DNA from: Cytobacillus oceanisediminis
GTDB taxonomy: Bacteria > Bacillota > Bacilli > Bacillales > Cytobacillaceae
Assembly: GCF_004366035.1 (NCBI RefSeq)
Contig: NZ_SOEE01000019.1
Span: 1-43,943, forward strand
Length of the DNA stretch: 43,943 nucleotides
Direction of reading: 5' to 3'
This document shows positions 1 through 8,819 of this stretch, one piece after another. The notes beneath the pieces were generated by a model that did not search any database, was not told where the DNA came from, and was given only the letters and a program-made list of their open reading frames with translations. A program made the translations under genes and the position numbers. The first letter of the stretch is position 1, and each line of letters opens with the position of its first letter.

Positions 1-13
1 TGGGGCTTAAATA

Positions 14-44
14 AAATGACCCCGGAGCAATACCGGGGCCATTT
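14..44 (-). terminator. Intrinsic terminator of asnB
   Basis: A 12-bp inverted repeat (14-25 with 33-44, one mismatch) has a CCCCGG core and a 7-nt loop. Read on the minus strand it is followed by a T-rich stretch. It lies about 80 nt beyond the asnB stop codon, so it most likely ends asnB transcription. Confidence 0.6.
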
Positions 45-121
45 ACTAGCCGCATAGGCGCTTTTTAAACTGTCCGTAAATCGGGGTATAGTTCAATTTT
101 CACCAGATGGACGTTTTTATT

Positions 122-2026
122 TTAGCCTTTAAGTGGCTGCAAGTCTTTATTTAACAAATACTCTTTTTCAAAAGAATACTTTTTCTCCACATATACCTGA
201 TGCCAAACCATGAACATCAGAACTGTCCAGATTTTGCGGCTGTTGTCCGCTTTATCCTGACAATGGTCTTCAAGCAGCTGCAATACGTAATCTTTATTAA
301 TTAGATGATCTGTGCTGCTTTCACGAATGATATTTTTCGCCCATTCATTCATCTCGTCTTTCAGCCAGTGGCGGATTGGCACAGGGAATCCAAGCTTCTT
401 GCGATTCAGCACATGGTCTGGAACGACTCCTTCAGCAGCTTTGCGAAGAATATACTTCGTAGTTCCATTTGCCGTTTTCAGGCTGGTCGGTATTTTGGAA
501 GCCACTTCAAACACTTCTTTATCAAGGAACGGAACACGAAGCTCGAGAGAATGAGCCATCGTCATTTTGTCCGCTTTCAATAGAATGTCTCCGCGCATCC
601 ACGTATGAATATCGATATACTGCATGCGGTCAACCGGATCATAGCCGCGGCTTTCTTCATATAGCGGTTTAGTGATATCCGTATAATTTAAGCTGTCTTT
701 ATATACATGAAGCAGGCTGCGCTTCTCTTGCTCTGTAAACATTTTTGCATTTCCAATGTAGCGCTCTTCCATTGGCGTTACACCGCGTTCGATAAAGCTT
801 TTCCCCTTCATTCCCTCTGGCATCATGTTAGCAATCATGCGAAGAAGCTTTTTGCCTATAGCAGGAATTTTATTGAAGACTTCCAGGGATTGTGGTTCGC
901 GGTAAATATTATAGCCGCCAAATAGCTCATCGGCTCCCTCACCTGAAAGTACAACCGTTACATGTTTTCTTGCTTCTCTTGCCACAAAATAAAGGGGCAC
1001 ACAAGCCGGGTCAGCAAGCGGATCGTCCATATGCCACATGATTCTCGGAATCTCATTCATGTATTCCTCAGGAGTTATGATGTAGCTGATGTTTTCGACA
1101 CCCAGCTTTTCAGCTGTTTCTTTCGCTACATCCACCTCGCTGAAGCCATTGCGTTCAAATCCGACAGAGAATGTTTTAATTGCAGGATGGAATTCTTTCG
1201 CAATGGAAGCAATGATGGAAGAATCAATTCCGCCTGAAAGGAATGAACCTACCGGAACATCGGCACGCATATGCATCTTGACTGAGTCGAACAAAACATC
1301 TCTTATTTCTTTCGTGAAATCAGCTTCTGACTTCTGCACTGGATGGAAAGCAGCTTTCCAATATCGCTTAATATCCATCGGAGCACCAATTTTTTTAGTA
1401 AAATAATGACCAGGCTCCAGCTTATGGATTCCCTCTGACATCGTGTTTGGCTCAGGCACAAACTGATAGGTCAGATAATGCTGGAGGGAGTCATAGTTTA
1501 ATACATCATTCTGAAGCGCCAAAAGAATGCTCTTTTTCTCTGATCCAAAGAACGTGCGGTCTCCCTTATCGTAATAAAAGAAAGGCTTAATCCCAAATGG
1601 ATCTCTGGCTCCATATAGTGACTGCTCCTGTTTATCCCAAATGACAAATGCAAACATGCCGCGTAATTTTTCAACAGCCTTTTCTTTCATATGGCTGTAA
1701 AGGGCAATTATCACTTCTGTATCGGAGCTTGTTTCAAAGCTTAAGCCAGCTTTGAGAAGTTCTTCACGAAGTTCCACATAGTTATAGATTTCACCATTAA
1801 AGATAATCCAATAACGCTCATTCTCGTAAGTCAGCGGCTGGTGTCCGCTTTCAATATCGATAATGCTCAACCGGCGAAAGCCGAATTGAATATGATCATC
1901 AAAATAGTATCCTGAATCATCCGGACCCCGATGGGTAATGATATCATTCATATTTTGAAATTGTTCTTTATCTGCGTCACGGTAATTTTGTGCTTTTTCA
2001 TGTACACAACCAATAAAGCCACACAT
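122..2026 (-). CDS. asnB: Asparagine synthase (glutamine-hydrolysing)
   Basis: Cytosolic enzyme that makes asparagine from aspartate, ATP and glutamine-derived ammonia. The N-terminal class II glutaminase domain (about 1-200) starts with Met-Cys-Gly-Phe, so Cys2 is the nucleophile after Met removal. The synthetase domain carries the ATP PP-loop SGGIDSS at about 264-270. Length is 634 residues, typical of the long Bacillus AsnB type. An in-frame GTG twelve bases upstream would add four residues and bury the catalytic Cys; an AGGTG motif nine bases before the ATG supports the shorter start. It lies downstream of metK on the same strand, as in B. subtilis, but the metK terminator separates them, so it is probably transcribed alone. 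B. subtilis has several asparagine synthetase paralogues; the position beside metK points to asnB. Confidence 0.95.
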   Translation of the reverse strand: MCGFIGCVHEKAQNYRDADKEQFQNMNDIITHRGPDDSGYYFDDHIQFGFRRLSIIDIESGHQPLTYENERYWIIFNGEIYNYVELREELLKAGLSFETSSDTEVIIALYSHMKEKAVEKLRGMFAFVIWDKQEQSLYGARDPFGIKPFFYYDKGDRTFFGSEKKSILLALQNDVLNYDSLQHYLTYQFVPEPNTMSEGIHKLEPGHYFTKKIGAPMDIKRYWKAAFHPVQKSEADFTKEIRDVLFDSVKMHMRADVPVGSFLSGGIDSSIIASIAKEFHPAIKTFSVGFERNGFSEVDVAKETAEKLGVENISYIITPEEYMNEIPRIMWHMDDPLADPACVPLYFVAREARKHVTVVLSGEGADELFGGYNIYREPQSLEVFNKIPAIGKKLLRMIANMMPEGMKGKSFIERGVTPMEERYIGNAKMFTEQEKRSLLHVYKDSLNYTDITKPLYEESRGYDPVDRMQYIDIHTWMRGDILLKADKMTMAHSLELRVPFLDKEVFEVASKIPTSLKTANGTTKYILRKAAEGVVPDHVLNRKKLGFPVPIRHWLKDEMNEWAKNIIRESSTDHLINKDYVLQLLEDHCQDKADNSRKIWTVLMFMVWHQVYVEKKYSFEKEYLLNKDLQPLKG

Positions 2027-2277
2027 TATGTACGTCACCTACTCCATTCTTTTCTCAATATTTAGATACAGCCTTAACGGCTCCTTTGTCTTAGAAAACA
2101 TACCCTATAATACTACCACTAATCATTTATAATTAGCACGTGGATAATAAAAAAAATATGTGCGGAAAATTAAGCCATTATCCGAAGTTTATACGATAAC
2201 ATAAAATTATAAACGACTAAAGAGCATAAAGACCGAAAAGTGAATAAACACCCTTTATGTATAATGACGCAAAAAAG

Positions 2278-2318
2278 AAAGCGGGAGTTACATTGATTAA
2301 TGCAACTCCCGCTTTTTA
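2278..2318 (-). terminator. Terminator of metK
   Basis: A GC-rich hairpin (GCGGGAGTT at 2281-2289 pairing with AACTCCCGC at 2304-2312) has A-runs on the left and T-runs on the right. It starts within 10 nt of the metK stop and would work on the minus strand. Confidence 0.85.
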
Positions 2319-2322
2319 TTTA

Positions 2323-3516
2323 TTAAGCTTCAGAACGAAGGATTTCGGCTTTGTCCGTACGCTCCCAAGGAAGATCAACATCTGTACGTCCGAAATGTCC
2401 GTAAGCAGCTGTCTGCTTGTAAATTGGGCGGCGAAGGCCAAGCATGTTAATAATTCCTGCAGGGCGAAGATCAAAATGTTTTCTTACTAGATCAACTAGT
2501 ACATCTTCTTCCACTTTGCCTGTTCCGAATGTATCAACTGAAATCGACACAGGCTGTGCTACACCAATTGCATAAGCAAGCTGAACTTCAACTTTTTCTG
2601 CTAAACCTGCTGCTACAAGGTTCTTCGCTACATAACGAGCAGCATAAGCAGCGGAGCGGTCAACCTTTGTAGGATCCTTACCGGAGAACGCGCCTCCGCC
2701 ATGTCGGGCATATCCACCATAAGTATCAACAATGATTTTGCGGCCGGTCAGGCCTGCATCCCCTTGAGGTCCGCCGATTACAAAACGTCCTGTTGGGTTA
2801 ATGAAGTATTTCGTATTCTCATCAATTAATTCCTTTGGAACAACCGGGTTAATAACATGTTCCTTAAGATTGCGCTGGATTTGCTCCAGGCTGATCTCAG
2901 GGTGATGCTGAGTAGAAATAACGATTGTGTCAATGCGGATTGGCTTGTCATTTTCATCATACTCAACCGTTACCTGAGTTTTTCCGTCCGGACGAAGGTA
3001 AGGAAGGATTTCTTCTTTACGAACTTCAGTCAGGCGGCGGGAAAGTTTATGTGCTAAAGAAATCGGAAGAGGCATTAGCTCTTTCGTTTCGTTGCAGGCA
3101 AAACCGAACATTAAGCCCTGGTCCCCTGCACCGATTGCTTCAATCTCCTGATCGCTCATTTGTCCTTCCCGTGCTTCAAGGGCCTGGTCAACACCCATTG
3201 CAATATCTGCTGACTGCTCATCAATGGAAGTTAAAACTGCACATGTTTCGGAATCGAAACCATATTTAGCACGGGTATAACCGATTTCTTTTACCGTTTC
3301 ACGAACGATTTTTGGAATATCTACGTATGTAGATGTTGTGATTTCACCTGCAACTAATACAAGTCCAGTTGTTACAGAAGTCTCTGCAGCAACACGGGCA
3401 TTCGCATCTTTAGCTAAAATCGCATCTAAGATTGCATCAGAAATTTGGTCACAGATTTTATCCGGATGACCTTCAGTAACTGATTCAGAAGTAAACAAAC
3501 GACGCTTTGTTGACAT
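2323..3516 (-). CDS. metK: S-adenosylmethionine synthetase
   Basis: Makes S-adenosylmethionine from methionine and ATP in the cytosol. The 397-residue product has the family signatures in order: GHPDK at 16-20 (ATP binding), GAGDQG at 129-134, and the GGGAFSGKDPTKVDRSA stretch at about 273-289. Length is normal for a bacterial MetK. The ATG start follows a GGAGG-type site (AAGGAGGAAG on the coding strand). The gene lies downstream of a SAM-I riboswitch with its own promoter, so the product probably shuts off its own synthesis by premature termination. About 270 nt separate the riboswitch terminator from the ATG, which is long. asnB follows after a terminator. Confidence 0.98.
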   Translation of the reverse strand: MSTKRRLFTSESVTEGHPDKICDQISDAILDAILAKDANARVAAETSVTTGLVLVAGEITTSTYVDIPKIVRETVKEIGYTRAKYGFDSETCAVLTSIDEQSADIAMGVDQALEAREGQMSDQEIEAIGAGDQGLMFGFACNETKELMPLPISLAHKLSRRLTEVRKEEILPYLRPDGKTQVTVEYDENDKPIRIDTIVISTQHHPEISLEQIQRNLKEHVINPVVPKELIDENTKYFINPTGRFVIGGPQGDAGLTGRKIIVDTYGGYARHGGGAFSGKDPTKVDRSAAYAARYVAKNLVAAGLAEKVEVQLAYAIGVAQPVSISVDTFGTGKVEEDVLVDLVRKHFDLRPAGIINMLGLRRPIYKQTAAYGHFGRTDVDLPWERTDKAEILRSEA

Positions 3517-3785
3517 CTGGCTTCCTCCTTATAAATAGAAAATTGAGCGAGAATTAAGAAATGGGGAAGCGGAAAATAACTTTACCCTATCATTTCATAG
3601 ATCTCTGTTTGATACGGAACTCATTCCCTTAGTAGTATGAAATAAACATGGAGTTTTTATTAGAAAAATAGGCATTGCTGGCCAGAAAGCCAGGCATCCG
3701 TTTTTTCTTATGCATCTCTGCAAGCTGCTAAAAACTCACATAAATAGTACATTCCAAAAGCCGTTCATCCCATTGCCTGTGCAAA

Positions 3786-3958
3786 ATAAAAAACCTTCTC
3801 AATAGTGAAAAGGTTGAAAGCAAATCGATTCGCGCCTTTCACTCTTATCGTTCAAGGAATTACGTCCTTGCGTCAGGTTAGCACCTTTGCTGATTATTGC
3901 CTTTTAGCAGGTTGCTGGGTTTCATAGGGCCTGTCCCTCCACCAGCTCGGGATAAGAG
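3786..3958 (-). promoter_or_regulatory. SAM-I (S-box) riboswitch with terminator
   Basis: Read on the minus strand, the aptamer closes with an 8-bp P1 helix (CTCTTATC at its 5' end, GATAAGAG at its 3' end, positions 3958-3951 and 3849-3842). It contains the S-box hallmarks: GAGCTGGTGGAGGGA, GGCCC-ATGAAACCC-GCAACC, and GGTGCTAA. It is followed by a 9-bp terminator hairpin (3792-3800 with 3807-3815) and a T-run. SAM binding should favour this terminator and stop transcription towards metK. Confidence 0.95.
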
Positions 3959-3977
3959 AGTATCCGTTCAAGGTTGA

Positions 3978-4007
3978 ATCATACCGTATTTTAGCGAATC
4001 ATGTCAA
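3978..4007 (-). promoter_or_regulatory. Sigma-A promoter of the metK leader
   Basis: On the minus strand a perfect TTGACA (4007-4002) is followed after 18 bp by TATGAT (3983-3978). Transcription would start about 10-20 nt before the SAM riboswitch. Confidence 0.8.
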
Positions 4008-4063
4008 CAAGTTTTCATTATTTTTCACAGTAAAATTTCAGCATTGAAAATTATAATCCATGC

Positions 4064-4438
4064 TTACAGCGAACAGCTTCCATCGTCACATTTTTTCTTT
4101 AGAAATTTATGCCTGTTTTTAGCAATCCATTTATATACCGGATCGCCCAGTATTGGCGTCATTGGGAGATATAAAAGGAGGCTAATTAAAAAGGAGGCAG
4201 GAAAGAGGAACAGCAGTCTCCTTACTGCAGAATAACCCTTTTTCAAGCCACCCGCCGGAGTAATAATATGAAGCTCTCTGCGCAAGTCAATCTTGGAAAA
4301 CGAGAGGGAATCCGGGATTTTTTCATACTCCTGCAGAGAAATCCATTCCACTTTATTCAGCCAATCAAGTTTATTAAATATCTTCTTTGTTTCCTTGCAT
4401 AAAGAACAAGTTTCATCATAGAGGGCAATTGTCTTCAT
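4064..4438 (-). CDS. DCC-family (DUF393) putative thiol-disulfide oxidoreductase
   Basis: A 124-residue protein of the DUF393/DCC family, named for an N-terminal D-x-x-C-x-x-C motif. Here it reads YDETCSLC at about 7-14, after a thioredoxin-like beta strand, suggesting a redox-active CXXC. A hydrophobic segment at about 72-95 may dip into or cross the membrane. The C-terminus has two further cysteines (KKKCDDGSCSL). The substrate is unknown for the family. The ribosome binding site is weak. The gene sits just upstream of the metK leader promoter on the same strand, so read-through into the riboswitch is possible. Identity rests on the motif and size. Confidence 0.75.
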   Translation of the reverse strand: MKTIALYDETCSLCKETKKIFNKLDWLNKVEWISLQEYEKIPDSLSFSKIDLRRELHIITPAGGLKKGYSAVRRLLFLFPASFLISLLLYLPMTPILGDPVYKWIAKNRHKFLKKKCDDGSCSL

Positions 4439-4567
4439 TTTAGATCAGTCCCATGTTAAAATTAACACTTTCTTCTATATTAACATATATCAGTTATAAG
4501 TTGATTAAAATGGGATTACATGTCCAATTATGACATTTTTATAACATGAATAAAAAAGTTTCGTAAT

Positions 4568-4599
4568 AGTATAGACTAATCGTTTTAATGTGTTATACT
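4568..4599 (+). promoter_or_regulatory. pckA promoter region with CcpN-like operator
   Basis: TATACT at 4594-4599 is a good -10 element about 60 nt before pckA. The overlapping 11-mer TGTGTTATACT (4589-4599) fits the CcpN consensus TRTGHYATAYW as I remember it for B. subtilis gapB and pckA. An inverted half, AGTATA, lies at 4568-4573. There is no good -35. Repression of pckA by CcpN under glycolytic growth is inferred, not shown. Confidence 0.45.
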
Positions 4600-4657
4600 A
4601 ATTTCGAGATGTAATCACTTTCATAAAAAAATCGGGAAAAAGGAAGGTATTCATCAG

Positions 4658-6244
4658 ATGAACTCTGTAAGCATATCAAACGAATTGAGCGAATTATTAA
4701 ATGGCAGCAACATTCAAGTGCAATTATCCGTTCCTCAGCTTGTCGAAAAAGTTTTAAACCGCAATGAAGGGTCCCTTACCTCTACTGGTGCCGTACGCGC
4801 TACTACAGGAAAGTATACAGGACGTTCTCCTAAAGATAAATACATTGTTGAAGAAGCATCAAATAAAGATAAAATGGACTGGGGCAGCGTAAACCAGCCT
4901 ATCTCTGAAGAAGCATTCTCTAATCTTTATAATAAAGTAATCAACTACTTAAAAGAAAAAGAAGAAGTATTTGTTTTCAAAGGCTTCGCAGGTGCCGATA
5001 AAAAGCACCGCATGCCAATACAGGTAATTAATGAATATGCATGGCACAATCTTTTCGCACATCAATTATTCATTCGTCCGGCAGAAGACGAGCTATTGGA
5101 TCATCAAGCAGAGTTCACAGTCATTTCTGCTCCTAATTTCAAAGCTGACCCTGCAGTTGACGGCACAAAGTCCGAAACATTCATCATCATTTCATTCGAG
5201 CGCCGCACTGTTTTAATCGGCGGTACTGAATATGCAGGCGAAATGAAAAAATCCATTTTCTCTGTGATGAACTATATGCTTCCAGAAAACGGGATTCTTC
5301 CGATGCACTGTTCCGCAAACGTTGGTCGTGAAGGAGATGTCGCTTTATTCTTCGGCTTATCCGGAACAGGGAAAACAACCTTATCTGCAGACCCTAACCG
5401 CAAGCTGATTGGGGATGACGAGCATGGCTGGTCGGCAAATGGTGTTTTCAATATCGAAGGCGGCTGCTATGCGAAATGCATTAACTTATCCCGCGAGAAA
5501 GAACCGCAAATTTTTGATGCTATCCGCTTTGGGGCTGTATTGGAAAATGTGGTGGTAAACAGCGAAACTCGGGTTGCTGATTACGATGACAGCACTTTAA
5601 CTGAAAATACACGTGCGGCATACCAGCTTCAGGCCATCGATAATATCGTTGATCCAAGCATTGCCGGACATCCTAATACAATCGTATTTTTAACAGCTGA
5701 CGCATTTGGCGTATTGCCTCCAATCTCTAAACTGTCAAAAGAGCAGGCAATGTACCATTTCTTAAGCGGCTATACTTCCAAGCTTGCAGGAACTGAGCGC
5801 GGCATTACTTCACCGCAGGCAACGTTCTCAACTTGCTTTGGATCACCTTTCCTTCCGCTTCCTGCAAACCGTTATGCTGAAATGCTTGGCGAGAAGATCG
5901 ATGAGCATAATGCAAAAGTCTTCCTTGTAAACACAGGGTGGACTGGCGGAGAGTACGGTGCAGGTGAACGCATGAAACTTGCTTACACTCGTGCTATGGT
6001 GGAAGCGGCACTTGAAGGCGAACTAAACAACGTTGAAACAGTCAAAGACGAAATTTTTGGATTGGAAATTCCGCAGCACGTTACGGGTGTGCCTGACGAA
6101 GTTCTTCAGCCAAATAAAACATGGGCAGATCAGGCTGCTTATGAAGCAAAAGCAAAAGAACTCGCTGCAAAATTCCGCGAAAACTTTAAGAAATTCACTA
6201 GCGTTTCTTCTGAAATTGAAGAAAAAGGCGGACCAATCGCATAA
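4658..6244 (+). CDS. pckA: Phosphoenolpyruvate carboxykinase (ATP)
   Basis: Converts oxaloacetate and ATP to phosphoenolpyruvate, CO2 and ADP, the entry step of gluconeogenesis. The 528-residue product matches the ATP-dependent family: RSPKDK near 56-61, the kinase-1a P-loop GLSGTGKTT at 233-241, and the metal-binding DDEHGW at 253-258. It has its own AAAGGAAGG ribosome binding site and a terminator directly after the stop, so it is monocistronic. Divergent orientation from metK is conserved in B. subtilis. Full length, no anomaly. Confidence 0.98.
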   Translation: MNSVSISNELSELLNGSNIQVQLSVPQLVEKVLNRNEGSLTSTGAVRATTGKYTGRSPKDKYIVEEASNKDKMDWGSVNQPISEEAFSNLYNKVINYLKEKEEVFVFKGFAGADKKHRMPIQVINEYAWHNLFAHQLFIRPAEDELLDHQAEFTVISAPNFKADPAVDGTKSETFIIISFERRTVLIGGTEYAGEMKKSIFSVMNYMLPENGILPMHCSANVGREGDVALFFGLSGTGKTTLSADPNRKLIGDDEHGWSANGVFNIEGGCYAKCINLSREKEPQIFDAIRFGAVLENVVVNSETRVADYDDSTLTENTRAAYQLQAIDNIVDPSIAGHPNTIVFLTADAFGVLPPISKLSKEQAMYHFLSGYTSKLAGTERGITSPQATFSTCFGSPFLPLPANRYAEMLGEKIDEHNAKVFLVNTGWTGGEYGAGERMKLAYTRAMVEAALEGELNNVETVKDEIFGLEIPQHVTGVPDEVLQPNKTWADQAAYEAKAKELAAKFRENFKKFTSVSSEIEEKGGPIA

Positions 6245-6250
6245 TACAGA

Positions 6251-6284
6251 AAAGGAATTGCCGTAAAGCGGTAATTCCTTTTTG
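6251..6284 (+). terminator. Terminator of pckA
   Basis: A 13-bp stem (6251-6263 with 6269-6281, one wobble pair) with a 5-nt loop, then a T-run, begins 6 nt after the pckA stop. The 200 nt after it (to about 6480) hold nothing I recognise. Confidence 0.9.
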
Positions 6285-6479
6285 ATATTTTATTGTGTAA
6301 TTCAGTCCGCTCGAACGAATAAGTTTCTAGACTTATAGTCGTTGATCGATTAGTTCCCTTTGCGATGCCTTGCCCTCACCCACCGGCACTATTCACACCT
6401 ATTAGTTCCTTTCGGGCTTCTTTCTCTTTCCCTCATTTTAAAGCACTTCACACTTGTACTCTGCAGAAAAGCTTTGAAC

Positions 6480-6507
6480 AAAAAAACGCCGGACTACGTC
6501 CAGGCGC
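6480..6507 (-). terminator. Terminator of ytmB
   Basis: A hairpin (CGCC-GGAC pairing with GTCC-GGCG with a bulged base) runs into seven Ts on the minus strand, immediately after the ytmB stop codon at 6512. Confidence 0.85.
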
Positions 6508-6511
6508 TCTT

Positions 6512-6754
6512 TTAGTTTGTTGAGTTTAGGGAAACAAGCTGGTAAGTAATGAGTGTCTGGCTGTTTTCCCATTCCACTTTTCTGATGACACCCATACCAT
6601 TCAGGTCACCGTCTATTGTTCTTTTTACCTCGACCGGGATATCCAGCGGATATAATCTGTATCCGTCTTTGACAAGTGAAAAGAAATTTTCATCAAGTCT
6701 TTTTTCCCTTCCCTTTGTCACGATCATTGTGTTCAGCTCTAAAGGCATACCCAT
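6512..6754 (-). CDS. ytmB: DUF2584 family protein YtmB
   Basis: An 80-residue soluble protein of unknown function. Sequence and position between pckA and the ytmA esterase match B. subtilis YtmB (DUF2584). It has no signal peptide or membrane segment; hydrophobic residues alternate with charged ones as in a small beta-rich fold. A strong AAGGAGA site precedes the first of two nearby ATG codons (residues 1 and 3). It follows ytmA on the same strand after about 80 nt and ends in a terminator, so ytmA-ytmB could be one short operon. Confidence 0.75.
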   Translation of the reverse strand: MGMPLELNTMIVTKGREKRLDENFFSLVKDGYRLYPLDIPVEVKRTIDGDLNGMGVIRKVEWENSQTLITYQLVSLNSTN

Positions 6755-6833
6755 CGGTATCTCTCCTTCATTCTTAATATCCTTACCTCTATTTTACCCC
6801 ACCTTTTTCCGCTCTGAAAGTCCTTAATTTTAT

Positions 6834-7619
6834 CTACCCCTTGCTTTTCATCCACGCACTTAAATCCTCTACCGTCTTCCGGTTCACGGCTGGCGGAAAG
6901 TAGTGGGTATATTCAGGGAAATACCAGCTGCCTACTTCTTTATTTAGAGACTTGAGCCTTTTTTCCAGGCGATAGGAATGCTCCACCGAAACATTATGAT
7001 CCTGTTCTCCATGGATGATTAAGACAGGCGCCTGCAGCTTCTCCAATCGAAAAAGCGGGGTGCGATATTTATACCGTTCCGGAAACTTTGTCGGGGTTCC
7101 GCCTATTACACGTTTCATCATTCTCCGAAGATCCTTGCGCTCCACATAAGTGAGAAACATATCACTGACCCCTCCCCATGTTACAATGGACGCAGCTTCC
7201 GGAAACTCGATTGCAGTAAGCAATGCCATTACACCACCGCGGGAAAAGCCAAATATATGGACCCTTTTTACCCGGTCATGCTCCTGAAGAAGAGTGAAAC
7301 CGGCAAACGCGTCCTGTCTGTCCTCCCCTGCAAAATCTTCATTTCCATCTCCCCCTTGATTGCCTCTGTAAAAAGGCGCGAATACAATAAAGCCTTCACA
7401 GGCAAACTGGACAATCCGGGAAGGCCTTACTTTTCCGACATTTTTTATCCCACCTCTCAGGTATAGGAATCCATCATACAGCTCCTCCCCCTTTGGCTCT
7501 GCCAGCAGGCCTTTTATATGTAATCCATTTGCATGATACGTGACAACAGATAATTCGATTGCCGGATTTGGCGAAGGAAATCTCTGTTTATTTATAATTT
7601 GTCCATTTTGGAATTCCAT
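6834..7619 (-). CDS. ytmA: Alpha/beta hydrolase, prolyl oligopeptidase/esterase type (YtmA)
   Basis: A 261-residue cytosolic hydrolase. The nucleophile elbow GFSRGG puts Ser at 126, with likely catalytic Asp207 (HGEQDHNV) and His239 (PEYTHYF), the usual order for the S9-like dienelactone hydrolase fold. The natural substrate is unknown; an ester or short-peptide hydrolase is likely. There is no signal peptide. The ATG is preceded by a GGAGGGGG site about eleven bases upstream. The position next to ytmB and the ytl transporter is conserved with B. subtilis. It diverges from ytlA, leaving about 165 nt between them for both promoters. Confidence 0.85.
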   Translation of the reverse strand: MEFQNGQIINKQRFPSPNPAIELSVVTYHANGLHIKGLLAEPKGEELYDGFLYLRGGIKNVGKVRPSRIVQFACEGFIVFAPFYRGNQGGDGNEDFAGEDRQDAFAGFTLLQEHDRVKRVHIFGFSRGGVMALLTAIEFPEAASIVTWGGVSDMFLTYVERKDLRRMMKRVIGGTPTKFPERYKYRTPLFRLEKLQAPVLIIHGEQDHNVSVEHSYRLEKRLKSLNKEVGSWYFPEYTHYFPPAVNRKTVEDLSAWMKSKG

Positions 7620-7785
7620 GTCCTCATCCCCCTCCTGAAGTAAATCTGAATACGACTAATAGTATGAGCTTCATGACCTCCGCCTAAAAATGTTTCCATG
7701 GGCATTCACACATTTTTTCGATTTTCATACGATATCCTAGGTTTTTAAATCTGACTTTTTTAGCATAAGGGAGGTCTTATGGCTT

Positions 7786-8781
7786 ATGAAAAAATGGATG
7801 AAAGTAAGCATACTTCTTTTGCTTACAGCGATACTTATTGTTCCTTTGGCCGCTTGCGGCAAGGATGAAATGCAAAACGTGCGTATTGCCGAAGTGACAC
7901 GTTCCATCTTCTATGCTCCGCAATATGTAGCCCTTGAAAAAGGTTTCTTTGAAGAAGAAGGGCTTAAAGTAGAGCTCACGACTACAGCAGGCGGGGATAA
8001 AACGATGACAGCCTTGCTTTCAGACAGCGCTGATGTGGCGCTTGTTGGCTCTGAAACATCGATTTACGTATCTGCACAGGGCTCCAATGACCCGGTAATC
8101 AACTTTGCACAGCTAACCCAGACAGACGGAACATTTTTAGTTTCCCGCAATAAAATCGACAATTTTTCCTGGGATATGCTGAAAGGCCAAACATTCCTTG
8201 GCCAGCGTAAAGGCGGCATGCCGCAGATGGTTGGCGAATTTGTTTTGAAAAAACACGGAATTGATCCTCACGCAGATATGGATTTGATTCAAAATATTGA
8301 TTATGCCAATATCGCTCCGGCCTTCGCTTCAGGAACAGGCGAGTTTGTTCAGCTGTTTGAACCTACTGCAAGTGTCTTTGAAAAAGAAGGCAAAGGATAT
8401 ATTGTTGCTTCTTTTGGAACCGAATCCGGACATGTACCATATACCACATTCATGACGAAACAAAGCTATATTGATGAAAATAAAGAGACAGTTGAGAAAT
8501 TTACAAGAGCAATCTATAAAGCTCAGCAATGGGTTGAGACACACAGTGCGAAAGAGACGGCTGAAGCCATTCACGGCTATTTTGACAATACTGAGCTCGG
8601 CGTCATTGAAATGGTAGTGGACCGCTACAAGAGTCAGGGGTCATTTGCCACAGATCCTATTCTGGACACTGAAGAATGGGAAAACCTGCAAAACATCATG
8701 GACGAAGCAGGAGAGCTCCCTAAGCGCATAGAGCATGACACACTTGTCAACACAGAAATCGCTGAAGGTGTAATGGAATAA
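7786..8781 (+). CDS. ytlA: ABC transporter substrate-binding lipoprotein (YtlA)
   Basis: A 331-residue lipoprotein. A signal peptide with a lipobox LAAC (Cys24) anchors it to the outer face of the membrane. The mature part is an NMT1/SsuA/ThiY-like periplasmic-binding type 2 domain (about 30-310), containing the typical FYAPQYVALEKGFFEEEGL opening. Such proteins bind small organic molecules such as pyrimidine precursors of thiamine, aliphatic sulfonates or taurine; this sequence alone does not say which. No THI-box or S-box is visible upstream, which gives no support for a thiamine role. It is the first gene of ytlA-ytlC-ytlD. The GGGAGG site is about eleven bases from the ATG, slightly far. 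Confidence 0.85.
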   Translation: MKKWMKVSILLLLTAILIVPLAACGKDEMQNVRIAEVTRSIFYAPQYVALEKGFFEEEGLKVELTTTAGGDKTMTALLSDSADVALVGSETSIYVSAQGSNDPVINFAQLTQTDGTFLVSRNKIDNFSWDMLKGQTFLGQRKGGMPQMVGEFVLKKHGIDPHADMDLIQNIDYANIAPAFASGTGEFVQLFEPTASVFEKEGKGYIVASFGTESGHVPYTTFMTKQSYIDENKETVEKFTRAIYKAQQWVETHSAKETAEAIHGYFDNTELGVIEMVVDRYKSQGSFATDPILDTEEWENLQNIMDEAGELPKRIEHDTLVNTEIAEGVME

Positions 8782-8802
8782 ATAAATAAATAAATAAATA
8801 AA
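8779..8802 (+). repeat. Tetranucleotide microsatellite (TAAA)6
   Basis: Six perfect TAAA copies begin with the ytlA stop codon itself and end 17 nt before the ytlC ATG, just upstream of its AGGAGG site. Copy-number change would alter spacer length but not either reading frame. Confidence 0.95.
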
Positions 8803-8819
8803 CGAAAGAGGAGGCCGAC

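Noticed and set aside
7620..7785. THI-box or other riboswitch before ytlA
   Set aside because: No conserved riboswitch core could be found on the plus strand.
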